A stretch of DNA of 64,000 nt from Buttiauxella sp965119215. GTDB taxonomy: Bacteria > Pseudomonadota > Gammaproteobacteria > Enterobacterales > Enterobacteriaceae. The notes beneath the pieces are model-generated. The model ran no database searches. It worked only from the letters and a program-made list of their open reading frames with translations, and had not been told where the DNA came from. Made by a program: the position numbers and the translations under genes. The DNA is taken from contig CBCPKK010000012.1 in the NCBI GenBank assembly GCA_965119215.1, positions 62,001 to 126,000 of the forward strand, in the 5' to 3' direction. Below, piece by piece: positions 16,565 to 25,636 of the stretch (position 1 is the first letter of the stretch; every line of letters starts with the position of its first letter).

Positions 16565-17548
16565 TTACAGCCATTTACTGCGATGTAACCACCAGGCAAC
16601 ACCACCTATAAGAACCACCAACATGATGCAAAACAGGCTGAAGCCAAAATACCAGCCGCCGCCAGGAATACCGCCTAAATTCACGCCAAACAGCCCTGTC
16701 AAAAAAGTGCTGGGTAAAAAGACCATTGCCATTAATGACATGGTGTAGGTTCGTCTTCCCATTGCTTCCTGCATGACTTGTGCAATTTCATCTGCCATTA
16801 CCGCTGTTCGTGCGATACAGGCATCAATTTCATCAAGTCCGCGCCCTAACCTGTCGGAAATGTCCTGCATGCGACGGCGATTATCGTCCGTCATCCAGGG
16901 TAAACGTTCACTCGAAAGCCGGGCGTAAACATCGCGCTGCGGTGCCATGTAACGGCGCATCACAATTAACTGTTTACGCAGCAGAGCCAGATAACCACGC
17001 GGCGGGACTTGTTGATCCAGCAGGTTGTCTTCCAGGTCGATTATTTTTTCATGCAGTTGTTCAATAAATTCACTGGTGTGATCGGTCAGCGCATCGCAGA
17101 CATCAACCAGCCAGCTACCACTATTGATTGGCCCCGTTCCTTCATTGAGATCGTTCACCACATCATCGAGAGCGAGTACGCGCCGCTGACGTGTCGAAAT
17201 AATCATTCGCTCGTCAATATACAAACGCATGGCGACCAACTGGTCCGGGCGTTCGTCGGTGCTACCGTTAATGCAACGCAGAGTGAGCAGTGTACCTTCA
17301 CCCACTCGCGAAACGCGCGGGCGTGTGCTTTCACCAGCCAACGCATCCCGTGCATAATTGGGGAGGACGTGCGTGGTAGCGAGCCATTCTGCACTGACAC
17401 GATGGGTATAATTCAGATGTACCCAACATGGATGCTCGCAATCGGCAGTGTCATCTTCAACAATAGGCCTGGCGCCACCCTTTCCGTCTAACTGCCAGGC
17501 GCGCACTGCATCCGACACCATTAACTCGTTTCCCTTGATGGTTTCCAC
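16565..17548 (-). CDS. zntB: ZntB, CorA-family zinc transporter
   Basis: From GTG at 17548 (METIKGNELMV) the protein is 327 aa, the E. coli length. GGAG lies 8 nt before it, whereas the farther GTG at 17572 has no such site. The cytoplasmic funnel includes ALAGESTRPRVSR and TLRCINGSTDERPDQL. Two C-terminal helices are preceded by the family signature GVNLGGIPGG, the ZntB form of the CorA GMN motif. Mediates zinc flux across the inner membrane; recent work favours proton-coupled import. Confidence 0.95.
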   Translation of the reverse strand: METIKGNELMVSDAVRAWQLDGKGGARPIVEDDTADCEHPCWVHLNYTHRVSAEWLATTHVLPNYARDALAGESTRPRVSRVGEGTLLTLRCINGSTDERPDQLVAMRLYIDERMIISTRQRRVLALDDVVNDLNEGTGPINSGSWLVDVCDALTDHTSEFIEQLHEKIIDLEDNLLDQQVPPRGYLALLRKQLIVMRRYMAPQRDVYARLSSERLPWMTDDNRRRMQDISDRLGRGLDEIDACIARTAVMADEIAQVMQEAMGRRTYTMSLMAMVFLPSTFLTGLFGVNLGGIPGGGWYFGFSLFCIMLVVLIGGVAWWLHRSKWL

Positions 17549-17703
17549 TGCATTTTCTCCGCACGCGTCCACGATATGGCTTTCAGTCTAGCCGTGTTCT
17601 TTTGTTATGTAACTCGGAAAATCATGCAAACACGCTGAATTTGTTCAATAAAAAATGTTACATTTATGTTCTATTGGCGATGACATAATAAAATGAGAAA
17701 TAA

Positions 17704-17802
17704 ATGAAAATTGGTGTTCTGTTTCCTATAGCGATTATTGCTGCCGCAATCATATTCATCATCTGGTTTATTGTCGGCGGCTATGCGACATCAGCTTCCT
17801 GA
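17704..17802 (+). CDS. yoaK: YoaK-like 32-aa single-pass membrane protein
   Basis: MKIGVLFPIAIIAAAIIFII followed by WFIVGGYATSAS is a short membrane helix with a GGY end. Length and pattern (M-x-IG-x-xFP-x-x-I ... WF-x-x-GGYA) match my recollection of the E. coli small membrane protein YoaK. GAGAAA precedes the ATG. In E. coli yoaK is elsewhere on the chromosome, so this is either an extra copy or a relocation. The match is from memory, not from alignment. Confidence 0.68.
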   Translation: MKIGVLFPIAIIAAAIIFIIWFIVGGYATSAS

Positions 17803-17824
17803 ACAGTGTTATCAGTAGCATCGG

Positions 17825-17856
17825 CTTCCCTGGGTTTGTCAACAATACCAGGGAAG
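17825..17856 (+). terminator. Inverted repeat after the YoaK-like gene
   Basis: Perfect 9-bp arms CTTCCCTGG and CCAGGGAAG across a 14-nt loop, then TCTCTCC. A plausible terminator with a weak U-tract. Confidence 0.55.
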
Positions 17857-18050
17857 TCTCTCCGTTCATCGTTTCAATATGTGCATTTAATCGTCGATTC
17901 TTTGATGTATATCCCACGTTAATAGCTTTTCAATTAATTCATCGCGTGAATACATTCACCTAATCCATACATTTTAGTATATTCATCTACGTTGATAGCA
18001 ATTTAATAAAGTCGCATTAAAGCGGCTATTCCTCGTGGGTGTTATTTATA

Positions 18051-19601
18051 ATGTTAAGTAAAATATATCGGTTCATTCCGTTAGCCACAAGTATATTTAT
18101 TGTTGCACTGGTAAATGTTTTGTTTGATCCAATTCATGTCATGTTTCAGAGATTAATAATATTTGTATTATTAATGTTATCGCTTGGGTTAATTAAGCAG
18201 ACTCTTATTCGAATGCTGGTGGCTTTGCTGCCAGTGATGATTGTGGCATGGGATATCACCATCACGCTCTATGCACGAGGCACGTTTGGGTCAGCATTTA
18301 GCTATGGTTTTGCAATGAGCGTGCTGGAAAGTAATCGCCATGAAATCACAGCGATGCTGCTGCTTTATCACAAATACTGCCTGGTCTTCCTGGCATTGTT
18401 GGCTTTGCTGTTATGCAGTGTCGCAACAACGCCGTCGTTAACGCACAAGTGGCTGGCAAAATCACCGGCTTATTTGTTAGGGCTTTTACTCATCAGTAAT
18501 ATTGTGCAAGCCACGGCTCATAATATACGGAAAAATAGCCAGGGAAGCATAGCCTGTCGTGTGATTAACTATTTGCCATTCAGTAATGTTAAACATTTTA
18601 TTCAGGCATGGAATGACCAGCAGTTAATTAAAGTCATATCCAGCCATGTCCCTCACTACTCACTCCGGAAAAACGAGACCGGCATAGATACTTATGTTCT
18701 GGTAATTGGAGAATCAGCGCGTAGTGAAAATATGAGTATTTATGGCTATCCGCAACCGACCACACCTCGATTAGAAGCAGAGCGAAATCATCTGTTACTT
18801 TGGACTCATGCAATTAGCGGTGCGCCCGTCACCATTACCGCCGTGCCGTTGGCAATAAGCGCCGATACGGTCAACGCGCATCATCCGCAGAACTATTCGG
18901 ACAACATAATCAATCTGGCTAACCAGGCTGGCTTTGATACGTCGTGGTTTAGTAAGCAAGGGATGCTCGGCGATTACAACAATGCGATTACCGGTATTGC
19001 GATGAATGCGGCGCATAAACATTGGATTAGTGATGGCTATGATGATGCGCTATTGCCTGATTTACGTAATGCCCTAAAGCATCAGGGTAAACAGTTAATT
19101 GTGTTGCATATTTATGGAAGCCACGAACCAGAATGCACGCGTTTTCCACCGGCTGACGCACCATTCACGGAACAGAGTGATGGCATCGATGCCTGCTACG
19201 ACAACTCAATTCATTACACCGATAAATTGCTCGGCAACATATTCAATCTGTTGAAAGATCGTCGGGCGTCAGTGGCTTATTTCTCAGATCATGCCCTGGA
19301 GCGTGAGCCGGATAAAAGTGTGGTTTATCATCATGGTGGGGTAAAACCAAGCCAGCATGCTTTTGAAGTACCTATGTTTATCTGGTACAGCCCGCAGGTT
19401 AATAATCCCGATACCGGAACCGTCGATGCGCTTTACTCGACCGCCAATAACGATAAAATATTATGCCGTTGGATGGGAATTACGTTGCCAGGAGATCCTG
19501 CACAAGAGAGCCTGCAGCTCACCGCCCGTCGGTTGGCGGGTTCAGTGCCCGTAATGGATACCACTAATCAAGTTTACGACTGGCAAACGTTAGTGCATTA
19601 A
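18051..19601 (+). CDS. Phosphoethanolamine transferase of the EptA/OpgE/YbiP/YhbX superfamily
   Basis: 516 aa from ATG at 18051; a GTG at 18039 would add 4 residues. Several N-terminal membrane helices (residues 1-170) are followed by a periplasmic sulfatase-type domain. Metal and catalytic sites are visible: Glu in LVIGESARSENMSIYGYP, the Thr nucleophile region SGAPVTITAVPLAIS, Asp-His in YFSDHALE and His in VYHHGGVKPSQ. Such enzymes move phosphoethanolamine from PE to lipid A, core LPS or periplasmic glucans. The SDHGE motif of MCR/EptA is SDHAL here, as in divergent members, so the acceptor cannot be named. Monocistronic. Confidence 0.85.
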   Translation: MLSKIYRFIPLATSIFIVALVNVLFDPIHVMFQRLIIFVLLMLSLGLIKQTLIRMLVALLPVMIVAWDITITLYARGTFGSAFSYGFAMSVLESNRHEITAMLLLYHKYCLVFLALLALLLCSVATTPSLTHKWLAKSPAYLLGLLLISNIVQATAHNIRKNSQGSIACRVINYLPFSNVKHFIQAWNDQQLIKVISSHVPHYSLRKNETGIDTYVLVIGESARSENMSIYGYPQPTTPRLEAERNHLLLWTHAISGAPVTITAVPLAISADTVNAHHPQNYSDNIINLANQAGFDTSWFSKQGMLGDYNNAITGIAMNAAHKHWISDGYDDALLPDLRNALKHQGKQLIVLHIYGSHEPECTRFPPADAPFTEQSDGIDACYDNSIHYTDKLLGNIFNLLKDRRASVAYFSDHALEREPDKSVVYHHGGVKPSQHAFEVPMFIWYSPQVNNPDTGTVDALYSTANNDKILCRWMGITLPGDPAQESLQLTARRLAGSVPVMDTTNQVYDWQTLVH

Positions 19602-19603
19602 AC

Positions 19604-19625
19604 AAAAAAGGCCCCAAACGGGGCC
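19604..19625 (-). terminator. Terminator of mppA (convergent with the PEtN transferase)
   Basis: Stem GGCCCC/GGGGCC with loop AAAC. The minus-strand transcript runs into six U residues. On the plus strand it lies directly after the transferase stop. Confidence 0.85.
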
Positions 19626-19646
19626 CGATCAAAATATCCAAAAATA

Positions 19647-21266
19647 CTAATGAGCCACGATATACATCGTGCGGCTGTAAGCGACATCTTCCGGGTTATT
19701 AATCGGATAACCTTTCAGCCACGGTTTGATTAAACGCCCGTTGGTGTACTGATAAATCGGGGCAATTGGCGCTTTTTCCTGGATGATTTTCTCAGCCTGG
19801 TTGTAATCTTTATTACGCGCGGCATCGGTTGTTTCCTGGCTTGCCTGCTCCAGCACTTTGTCGTATTCCGGTGCATTAAAGCGCGAAATATTGCCGCTAT
19901 GGGTTGAGGTTAGCAGCGACAGGAAAGTAGACGGTTCATTGTAATCCCCTACCCACGAGGCGCGGATCACGTCGAAATTACCGGTGTTACGGCTGTCGAT
20001 GTAGGTTTTCCATTCCTGGTTTTGCAACTTCACATCAACACCCAGATTTTTCTTCCACATAGATGCCACTGCGATAGCAATCTTCTGGTGGTTTTCTGAA
20101 GTGTTATACAACAGCGTCAGTTTAAGCGGTTTGTTAGGGCCATAACCCGCAGCTTGCAGTAGGGTTTTCGCCTGGGCATTCGCTTCTTCCTGGCTCATTT
20201 GCTCAAACGGAGAAGGTTCTGGCTTGAAGCCTGCCGTTACGTCTGGAGTAAAGCGCCATGCTGGTTTCTCGCCAGTACCCAACACTTTCTCAGCCATAAT
20301 ACGGCGGTCAATCGTCATGCTAAGTGCCAGACGCACGCGCTGATCGGCAGTCGGCCCTTTTTGGGTGTTAAACGCGTAATAATACGTTCCCAACTGCGGC
20401 GGAGTGTAAACCTGGCCTGGAATGTCTTTTAGCAACTTCTGATAGAGATTTTTAGGGAAGGACTCGGTGATATCAATATCCCCAGCCAGATAACGTTTAG
20501 TCGCCGAAGATTCCTGGTTAATAGGAATAAACGTGACTTTGGTGATCACCGTTTTGCTGTTATCCCAATAGTTTTTATTCTGCACCGCCACCAGTTTTTC
20601 GTTAACAATGCGGTCCTGAAGCGCGTATGCGCCATTGCCCACTAAATTACCAGGCTTCGTCCAGTCATTACCGAATTTTTCAACAACTGCTTTTGGTACC
20701 GGGTACAACGAGAAATTAGCCGTCAGATTTGGGAAATATGGCACCGGTTTATCTAACTGGATACGCAATGTTCGGCCATCTACCGCCGTCACACCCAACT
20801 TATCGGCTGGCATTTTGCCGTCAATAATCGCCTGTGCATTATTGATTCCCGCAAGCGCTGCAAACCAGGCAAACGGAGAAATATTTTTTGGATCAACCAG
20901 ACGCTGCCAGCTGTAGACAAAATCTTGTGCTGTAACAGGTGTCCCGTCCGACCAACGGGCGTTATCACGCAGGGTAAATGTCCAGGTGCGGTTGTCATTA
21001 CTTTGCCATTTGGTGGCGACACCCGGCTCAAGTTGACCCTTTTCATTTTGATTCACCAGGCCTTCAAACAGATCGCGGATAACCTGGATTTCAGGTAACC
21101 CCACGGCTTTTGCCGGGTCAAGGGATGCAGGTTCATCTTTAATGTGGCGCACCAGGCTCTGGTCAGCCGCAAGTTTAGTCCCCGCAGGAACATCAGCCGC
21201 CCAGGCGGTGGAAAAGGAACTGGCGATCGCTAACGCACAACAAGTAGTCAAAAAACGCTTTTTCAT
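19647..21266 (-). CDS. mppA: MppA, periplasmic murein tripeptide-binding protein
   Basis: A 539-aa oligopeptide-binding (SBP family 5) protein with a signal peptide (MKKRFLTTCCALAIASSFSTAWA). SLDPAKAVGLPEIQVIRDLFEGL, FVYSWQRLVDP and the C-terminal YQYTNGRLIKPWLKGYPINN are MppA/OppA signatures. It delivers L-Ala-D-Glu-mDAP to the Opp permease for murein recycling. Divergent from mpaA and next to ycjG, so the tripeptide import, cleavage and epimerisation genes lie together. Confidence 0.95.
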   Translation of the reverse strand: MKKRFLTTCCALAIASSFSTAWAADVPAGTKLAADQSLVRHIKDEPASLDPAKAVGLPEIQVIRDLFEGLVNQNEKGQLEPGVATKWQSNDNRTWTFTLRDNARWSDGTPVTAQDFVYSWQRLVDPKNISPFAWFAALAGINNAQAIIDGKMPADKLGVTAVDGRTLRIQLDKPVPYFPNLTANFSLYPVPKAVVEKFGNDWTKPGNLVGNGAYALQDRIVNEKLVAVQNKNYWDNSKTVITKVTFIPINQESSATKRYLAGDIDITESFPKNLYQKLLKDIPGQVYTPPQLGTYYYAFNTQKGPTADQRVRLALSMTIDRRIMAEKVLGTGEKPAWRFTPDVTAGFKPEPSPFEQMSQEEANAQAKTLLQAAGYGPNKPLKLTLLYNTSENHQKIAIAVASMWKKNLGVDVKLQNQEWKTYIDSRNTGNFDVIRASWVGDYNEPSTFLSLLTSTHSGNISRFNAPEYDKVLEQASQETTDAARNKDYNQAEKIIQEKAPIAPIYQYTNGRLIKPWLKGYPINNPEDVAYSRTMYIVAH

Positions 21267-21543
21267 TGTTTACCCTTATGAATAATTTTGTTTGGGGCAG
21301 CACTACGCTCACGCCAGTGACAGACAAACAATGTAACGCAATCAATCGTTTTGCCAATAACAAAACTAAATAACGTGATGGAAATCTATCAACAGTCAGA
21401 TAATTCGTGTCAATAAATGCGTTATTGCCATCGATCGAGTTAATTCCGTAACTGGTCTGACAGGAGATTGTTTCTGATGAGTTTTTTTTAAATCACTGCT
21501 ATTACTATCAGCAAGAAAAATCTAAAGCGCTTTAAGGAACATT

Positions 21544-22251
21544 ATGTCTGGCCACCGCCCTCGCTCACAACGAGGCCATTTGCCGCAAGGCTCCGAACGT
21601 TATGGTAAATCTGTTTTCGGCGCACCGCTTATTTGGTTCCCCGCAGCACCCTGTGAGCAGCGCAGTGGATTGATTATTGCGGGTACGCATGGGGATGAAA
21701 ATGCCGCAATGGTTACGCTGTCTTGCGCGTTACGCACGCTGGAGCCAGAACATCGCCGCCACCATGTGGTGCTGGCGGTAAATCCTGACGGCTGCCAGCT
21801 CGGGTTACGCGCCAATGCCAACGGCGTGGATTTGAATCGTAATTTTCCAGCTGCTAACTGGAAGGCTGGTGAAACGGTGTATCGCTGGAACAGCAGTGCA
21901 GACGAACGCGATGTGGTGCTCTCTACCGGTAAAAAACCGGGTTCAGAGCCAGAAACCGCCGCGCTATGCCAGCTAATTCATACTTTGCAGCCTGCGTGGA
22001 TTGTCTCTTTCCACGATCCATTAGGGTGCATTGAAGATCCAGATAATTCAGCTCTGGGTGCATGGCTTGCGAAGGAATTTGAATTGCCGTTGGTCACCAG
22101 CGTCGGGTACGAAACACCTGGTTCTTTCGGCAGTTGGTGCGCAGATTTAGATTTGCCTTGTATTACCGCAGAGTTCCCGCCCATCTCAGCTGACGAAGCG
22201 AGTGAGCGGTATCTGGATGCCATGATGGGTTTATTGCACTGGCAGAAGTAA
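21544..22251 (+). CDS. mpaA: MpaA, murein peptide amidase (gamma-D-Glu-mDAP)
   Basis: A 235-aa M14-family zinc carboxypeptidase in the cytoplasm that cuts L-Ala-D-Glu-mDAP into L-Ala-D-Glu and mDAP. Zinc ligands His49 and Glu52 (GTHGDEN) and His157 (SFHDP), and the catalytic Glu210 (ITAEFPP). Ribosome site AAGGAAC. The product dipeptide is the substrate of the convergent neighbour ycjG. Confidence 0.96.
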   Translation: MSGHRPRSQRGHLPQGSERYGKSVFGAPLIWFPAAPCEQRSGLIIAGTHGDENAAMVTLSCALRTLEPEHRRHHVVLAVNPDGCQLGLRANANGVDLNRNFPAANWKAGETVYRWNSSADERDVVLSTGKKPGSEPETAALCQLIHTLQPAWIVSFHDPLGCIEDPDNSALGAWLAKEFELPLVTSVGYETPGSFGSWCADLDLPCITAEFPPISADEASERYLDAMMGLLHWQK

Positions 22252-22257
22252 AACCCG

Positions 22258-23223
22258 TTACGGATAAAGTTTGCCGGTTTCGAAGTGCAACCCTGGCTCA
22301 ACATCAACGGCCAGCCACGTTGGGCCATCGAGATCGGCAAAGCGGACTTTAGCTGCCAGCGGCAACGCTGCGGCTATCGCCCGCGACGTGCATAACATGC
22401 AGCCCAGCATCACATCAAAACCTTGTTCACGAGCAGCCTGAGTCAATGCCAGCGCTTCGGTTAACCCTCCGGTTTTATCCAGCTTCACATTCACCATGTC
22501 ATAGCGCCCTTTCAGCGCAGGCAGGCTTTCGCGGGTATGGCAGCTTTCATCAGCGCAAATGGGCAATGGATGAATAAAGTTCGCTAATGTGCTGTCCTGG
22601 CCTGCGGGTAACGGCTGCTCGAGCATCGCCACATTGAGATCGGCCAGTAACTGGCAACGCGCTGCCAGCCCATCGCTGTGCCAGGCTTCATTGGCATCCA
22701 CGACTAATACTGCTTCAGGCACCGCTGCCCGAATTGCAACCATTCGCTCGGTGATCAATCGGTCATCGAGTTTCACTTTTAATAAACGCGCGCCTTTATC
22801 CCACAACAGTTTTGCTGCCGCTGCCATTTGCTCTGGCTCGGCAATACTGACAGTTTGCGCAGTGGTGACTAACTCAGGCAGTTCGACACCAGCAATATAC
22901 GAAAGAGTCCTTTTTTGGCGGCGCGCTTCCAAATCCCACAATGCGCTATCGACTGCGTTACGTGCAGCACCGGCAGGCAACGCATCTTGTAATTGTTCAC
23001 GCGTCATCCCTTTTTCTAACTGCGGGATGATGGTGGTAATTTGCGCAAGCACAGAGATATCACTCTCGCCATAGCGTGGATACGGTGTGCATTCGCCCAC
23101 CGCTTTAATACCCTCTTCTTCCAGCTCCACGACCACAACGACCGCTTCGTTGCGGGTACCACGTGAAATCACAAAAGGCGTGTGGAGCGGCCATGCTTCC
23201 TGGTAAACCTTCACTGTTCTCAT
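22258..23223 (-). CDS. ycjG: L-Ala-D/L-Glu epimerase (enolase superfamily)
   Basis: 321 aa, the same length as E. coli YcjG. All active-site residues stand at the family positions: Lys149 and Lys151 (KVKLDD), metal ligands Asp176, Glu202 and Asp225, and Lys247. It converts L-Ala-D-Glu from murein recycling to L-Ala-L-Glu, which peptidases can then break down. Stops 6 nt from mpaA in convergent orientation. Confidence 0.96.
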   Translation of the reverse strand: MRTVKVYQEAWPLHTPFVISRGTRNEAVVVVVELEEEGIKAVGECTPYPRYGESDISVLAQITTIIPQLEKGMTREQLQDALPAGAARNAVDSALWDLEARRQKRTLSYIAGVELPELVTTAQTVSIAEPEQMAAAAKLLWDKGARLLKVKLDDRLITERMVAIRAAVPEAVLVVDANEAWHSDGLAARCQLLADLNVAMLEQPLPAGQDSTLANFIHPLPICADESCHTRESLPALKGRYDMVNVKLDKTGGLTEALALTQAAREQGFDVMLGCMLCTSRAIAAALPLAAKVRFADLDGPTWLAVDVEPGLHFETGKLYP

Positions 23224-23365
23224 TGATGTGCCTGCTGTTCTACGTTGTTTGCTGAGTATAGCCAGAGAACACTTTTACTTGCAGTATCAGTTTTTTATAT
23301 TCAGACGATGAATACTGACATACACTGTTCGCGGCGTTAATTATATGTAAACAGGAAAATCAAAC

Positions 23366-23872
23366 ATGTCACAAATCGTTCATTTCCAGGGCAACCCTGT
23401 AGCGGTTGCAGGTCAGATCCCACAAGCTGGCAACAAAGCTGAAGCTTTCACTCTGGTAGCAAAAGACCTCTCTGATGTTGCTCTGAGCCAGTTCGCCGGA
23501 AAACGTAAAGTACTGAACATTTTCCCAAGCATCGACACCGGCGTTTGTGCCGCTTCCGTGCGCAAATTCAACCAACTGGCGACCGACATGGATAACACCG
23601 TTGTACTGTGTGTTTCCGCCGATCTGCCATTTGCACAGTCTCGCTTCTGCGGCGCAGAAGGTCTGAGCAACGTGGTAACACTGTCTACTCTGCGTAACCC
23701 AGAATTCCAGCAAGCTTATGGCGTGGGTATTGCTGAAGGCGCACTGAAAGGCCTGACTGCTCGTGCGGTTGTGGTTCTTAATGAGAAAGATGAAGTGGTA
23801 TTCAGCCAGTTAGTGAACGAAATTACTAACGAGCCGGATTATGCCGCAGCACTGGAAGCCCTTCAGGCTTAA
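23366..23872 (+). CDS. tpx: Tpx, thiol peroxidase
   Basis: A 168-aa atypical 2-Cys peroxiredoxin. Peroxidatic Cys61 (SIDTGVCAAS), resolving Cys95 (SRFCGAEGL) and the third Cys82 are in place. It reduces alkyl hydroperoxides with thioredoxin in the periplasm/cytoplasm. High codon bias (CTG, CGT, AAC) suits an abundant protein. Divergent from ycjG and convergent with tyrR. Confidence 0.98.
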   Translation: MSQIVHFQGNPVAVAGQIPQAGNKAEAFTLVAKDLSDVALSQFAGKRKVLNIFPSIDTGVCAASVRKFNQLATDMDNTVVLCVSADLPFAQSRFCGAEGLSNVVTLSTLRNPEFQQAYGVGIAEGALKGLTARAVVVLNEKDEVVFSQLVNEITNEPDYAAALEALQA

Positions 23873-23878
23873 GTGTGA

Positions 23879-23901
23879 ATGCCCCCGAGAACCGGGGGCA
23901 T
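23879..23901 (+). terminator. tpx/tyrR terminator
   Basis: Stem ATGCCCCC / GGGGGCAT with loop GAGAACC, 7 nt after the tpx stop, then ATTATTAGTTACTGTT. Likely serves both convergent genes. Confidence 0.8.
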
Positions 23902-23915
23902 ATTATTAGTTACTG

Positions 23916-25478
23916 TTACTCTTCTGTTTTACGCTGGCTCAAACCGTATTCACGTAACTTATTCGCAATCGCGGTGTGTGAAACCCCCAGGCGTTTAGCA
24001 AGCTTACGTGTACTTGGATAAGTACGATAAAGCTGTGTCAGCACCGAGCGTTCAAAGCGGCTGGTAATATCATCCAGCGACCCTTCCATAGCCTCTTCCC
24101 CAACCACCAGACTCGCAGTATCAAAATCTGGCAGCAGGATGTCTTGTGGACGCAGTTCATAGCCTTCCAGTTGCGTTAATGCGCGATAAATCGCATTTTT
24201 CAGCTGACGCACGTTGCCCGGCCAGCCATAACGCGTGAGCACATTGCTCAAATCATTCGCCAGTTTCGGACGCGGCACACCTTGCTCATCGGCAAATCGC
24301 GCCACAAACAATTCGGTCAGCGGCATGATGTCTTGCGGTCTGTCGCGCAGCGGCGGCAAATTCAAAGTCAGCACATTCAGGCGATAATAGAGATCTTCGC
24401 GGAACTCACCTTTTTGCACCATCTCAACCAGGTTCTTCTGCGTGGCGCAAATCACGCGCACATCAACATGCACTTCGTGTTCTTCACCCACGCGACGGAA
24501 TGTTCCATCGTTGAGGAAACGCAGCAGTTTGGTCTGCATACGCGGTGACATTTCGCCGATTTCATCCAGCAGAACTGAACCGCCATTTGCCTGCTCGAAG
24601 AAACCTTTTTTGCCTTCGACAGCATTCGCGTAAGCGCCTGGCGCATGGCCAAACAGTTCGCTTTCCACTACATCATCAGGCATTGAGCCACAGTTAAGCG
24701 CCAGATAAGGTTTCTGTGCACGCGGGCTGCCAAGGTGGCAAGCGTGAGCCAGCAAATCTTTACCGGTGCCGGTATCGCCGACAATCAGCAGCGGCGCGTT
24801 CAGCAACGCAAGTTTATGCGCCTGATCGACGACGTGACGCATTTTCGGGCTTACCGCAACAATCTGGTTGAATGCGCCGACATCGGTATTAGAGAGATTT
24901 TGCAGTTGACGGCCCATTCGCACCGTTGAGCGCAGCATCACCACCGCACCGACTAGCGAGGATTCTTCGCTTTCGCTGTCTAAATGAACGGGGGTGATTT
25001 CCATCAGGAAATTCTGTCCGTTGATAACGACATGCTCGGTGTGCGATTCAACCGGTGCGCTTTCCAGCCAGCGCATGAAGTTGAAACCGTTTACCAGGCT
25101 TGCGGCATTGTGGTTACGTAATTTGTCTTCGTTTTGGCCGAACAGCGCGCAGCTCGCCGGGTTCGCCAGCTCCACTTTGCTTTTCATATCCAGCGAAAGG
25201 ACAGGTTCTGGCAGCGCTTCAAGCAATGCGCTAAGCGCCCGATGTTCACGTTCAGAAGGCATCCACGGCACGGTACGCACGTCCGTTACCCCAGGGATGC
25301 GGCGAATTTCAGCCATCAAACTACTGAACGTATCAAAATCGAGGGTAGAAAAATTCAGGTAGATTCGCCCAATTGGATCAATTTCGATACCTCGCAAATC
25401 GATACTACGCAGCACAAGTAAATCAAGTAATTCTCGAGTCAGACCAAGGCGGTCCTGGCAAAAAACTTCCAGACGCAT
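23916..25478 (-). CDS. tyrR: TyrR, aromatic amino acid regulon regulator
   Basis: 520 aa from ATG 25478 (MRLEVFCQDRLGL); AAGGAC precedes it. The upstream TTG at 25499 is not needed. ACT domain (1-70), PAS (about 78-190), sigma-54-like AAA+ core with Walker A GDTGTGKD and Walker B VLLDEIGE, and C-terminal HTH (STRKLAKRLGVSHTAIANKL). It represses or activates aroF, tyrP, mtr and others with Tyr, Phe or Trp. The L1-loop region reads HAPGAYANAVEGKKG, about 7 residues longer than I recall for E. coli TyrR, so it holds a GAFTGA-like remnant. Confidence 0.97.
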   Translation of the reverse strand: MRLEVFCQDRLGLTRELLDLLVLRSIDLRGIEIDPIGRIYLNFSTLDFDTFSSLMAEIRRIPGVTDVRTVPWMPSEREHRALSALLEALPEPVLSLDMKSKVELANPASCALFGQNEDKLRNHNAASLVNGFNFMRWLESAPVESHTEHVVINGQNFLMEITPVHLDSESEESSLVGAVVMLRSTVRMGRQLQNLSNTDVGAFNQIVAVSPKMRHVVDQAHKLALLNAPLLIVGDTGTGKDLLAHACHLGSPRAQKPYLALNCGSMPDDVVESELFGHAPGAYANAVEGKKGFFEQANGGSVLLDEIGEMSPRMQTKLLRFLNDGTFRRVGEEHEVHVDVRVICATQKNLVEMVQKGEFREDLYYRLNVLTLNLPPLRDRPQDIMPLTELFVARFADEQGVPRPKLANDLSNVLTRYGWPGNVRQLKNAIYRALTQLEGYELRPQDILLPDFDTASLVVGEEAMEGSLDDITSRFERSVLTQLYRTYPSTRKLAKRLGVSHTAIANKLREYGLSQRKTEE

Positions 25479-25636
25479 GGAGGAGTCCTTCAATTGCAAA
25501 AAGCTGAGTCATTGGGTGGAGTGATGATACTCCAGATACCTTACGGTCAGAAGAGATGTGTGAAGAAAAGTTGACAGATAAGTCTATGAATGGCGGTAAT
25601 GCCGTAAACCTAAACGCTCACGACATTACCTGAGTG

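Noticed and set aside
23879..23901. The GC-rich hairpin after tpx as a REP element
   Set aside because: The short 8-bp stem sits 7 nt after the stop between convergent genes, better explained as a plain terminator.
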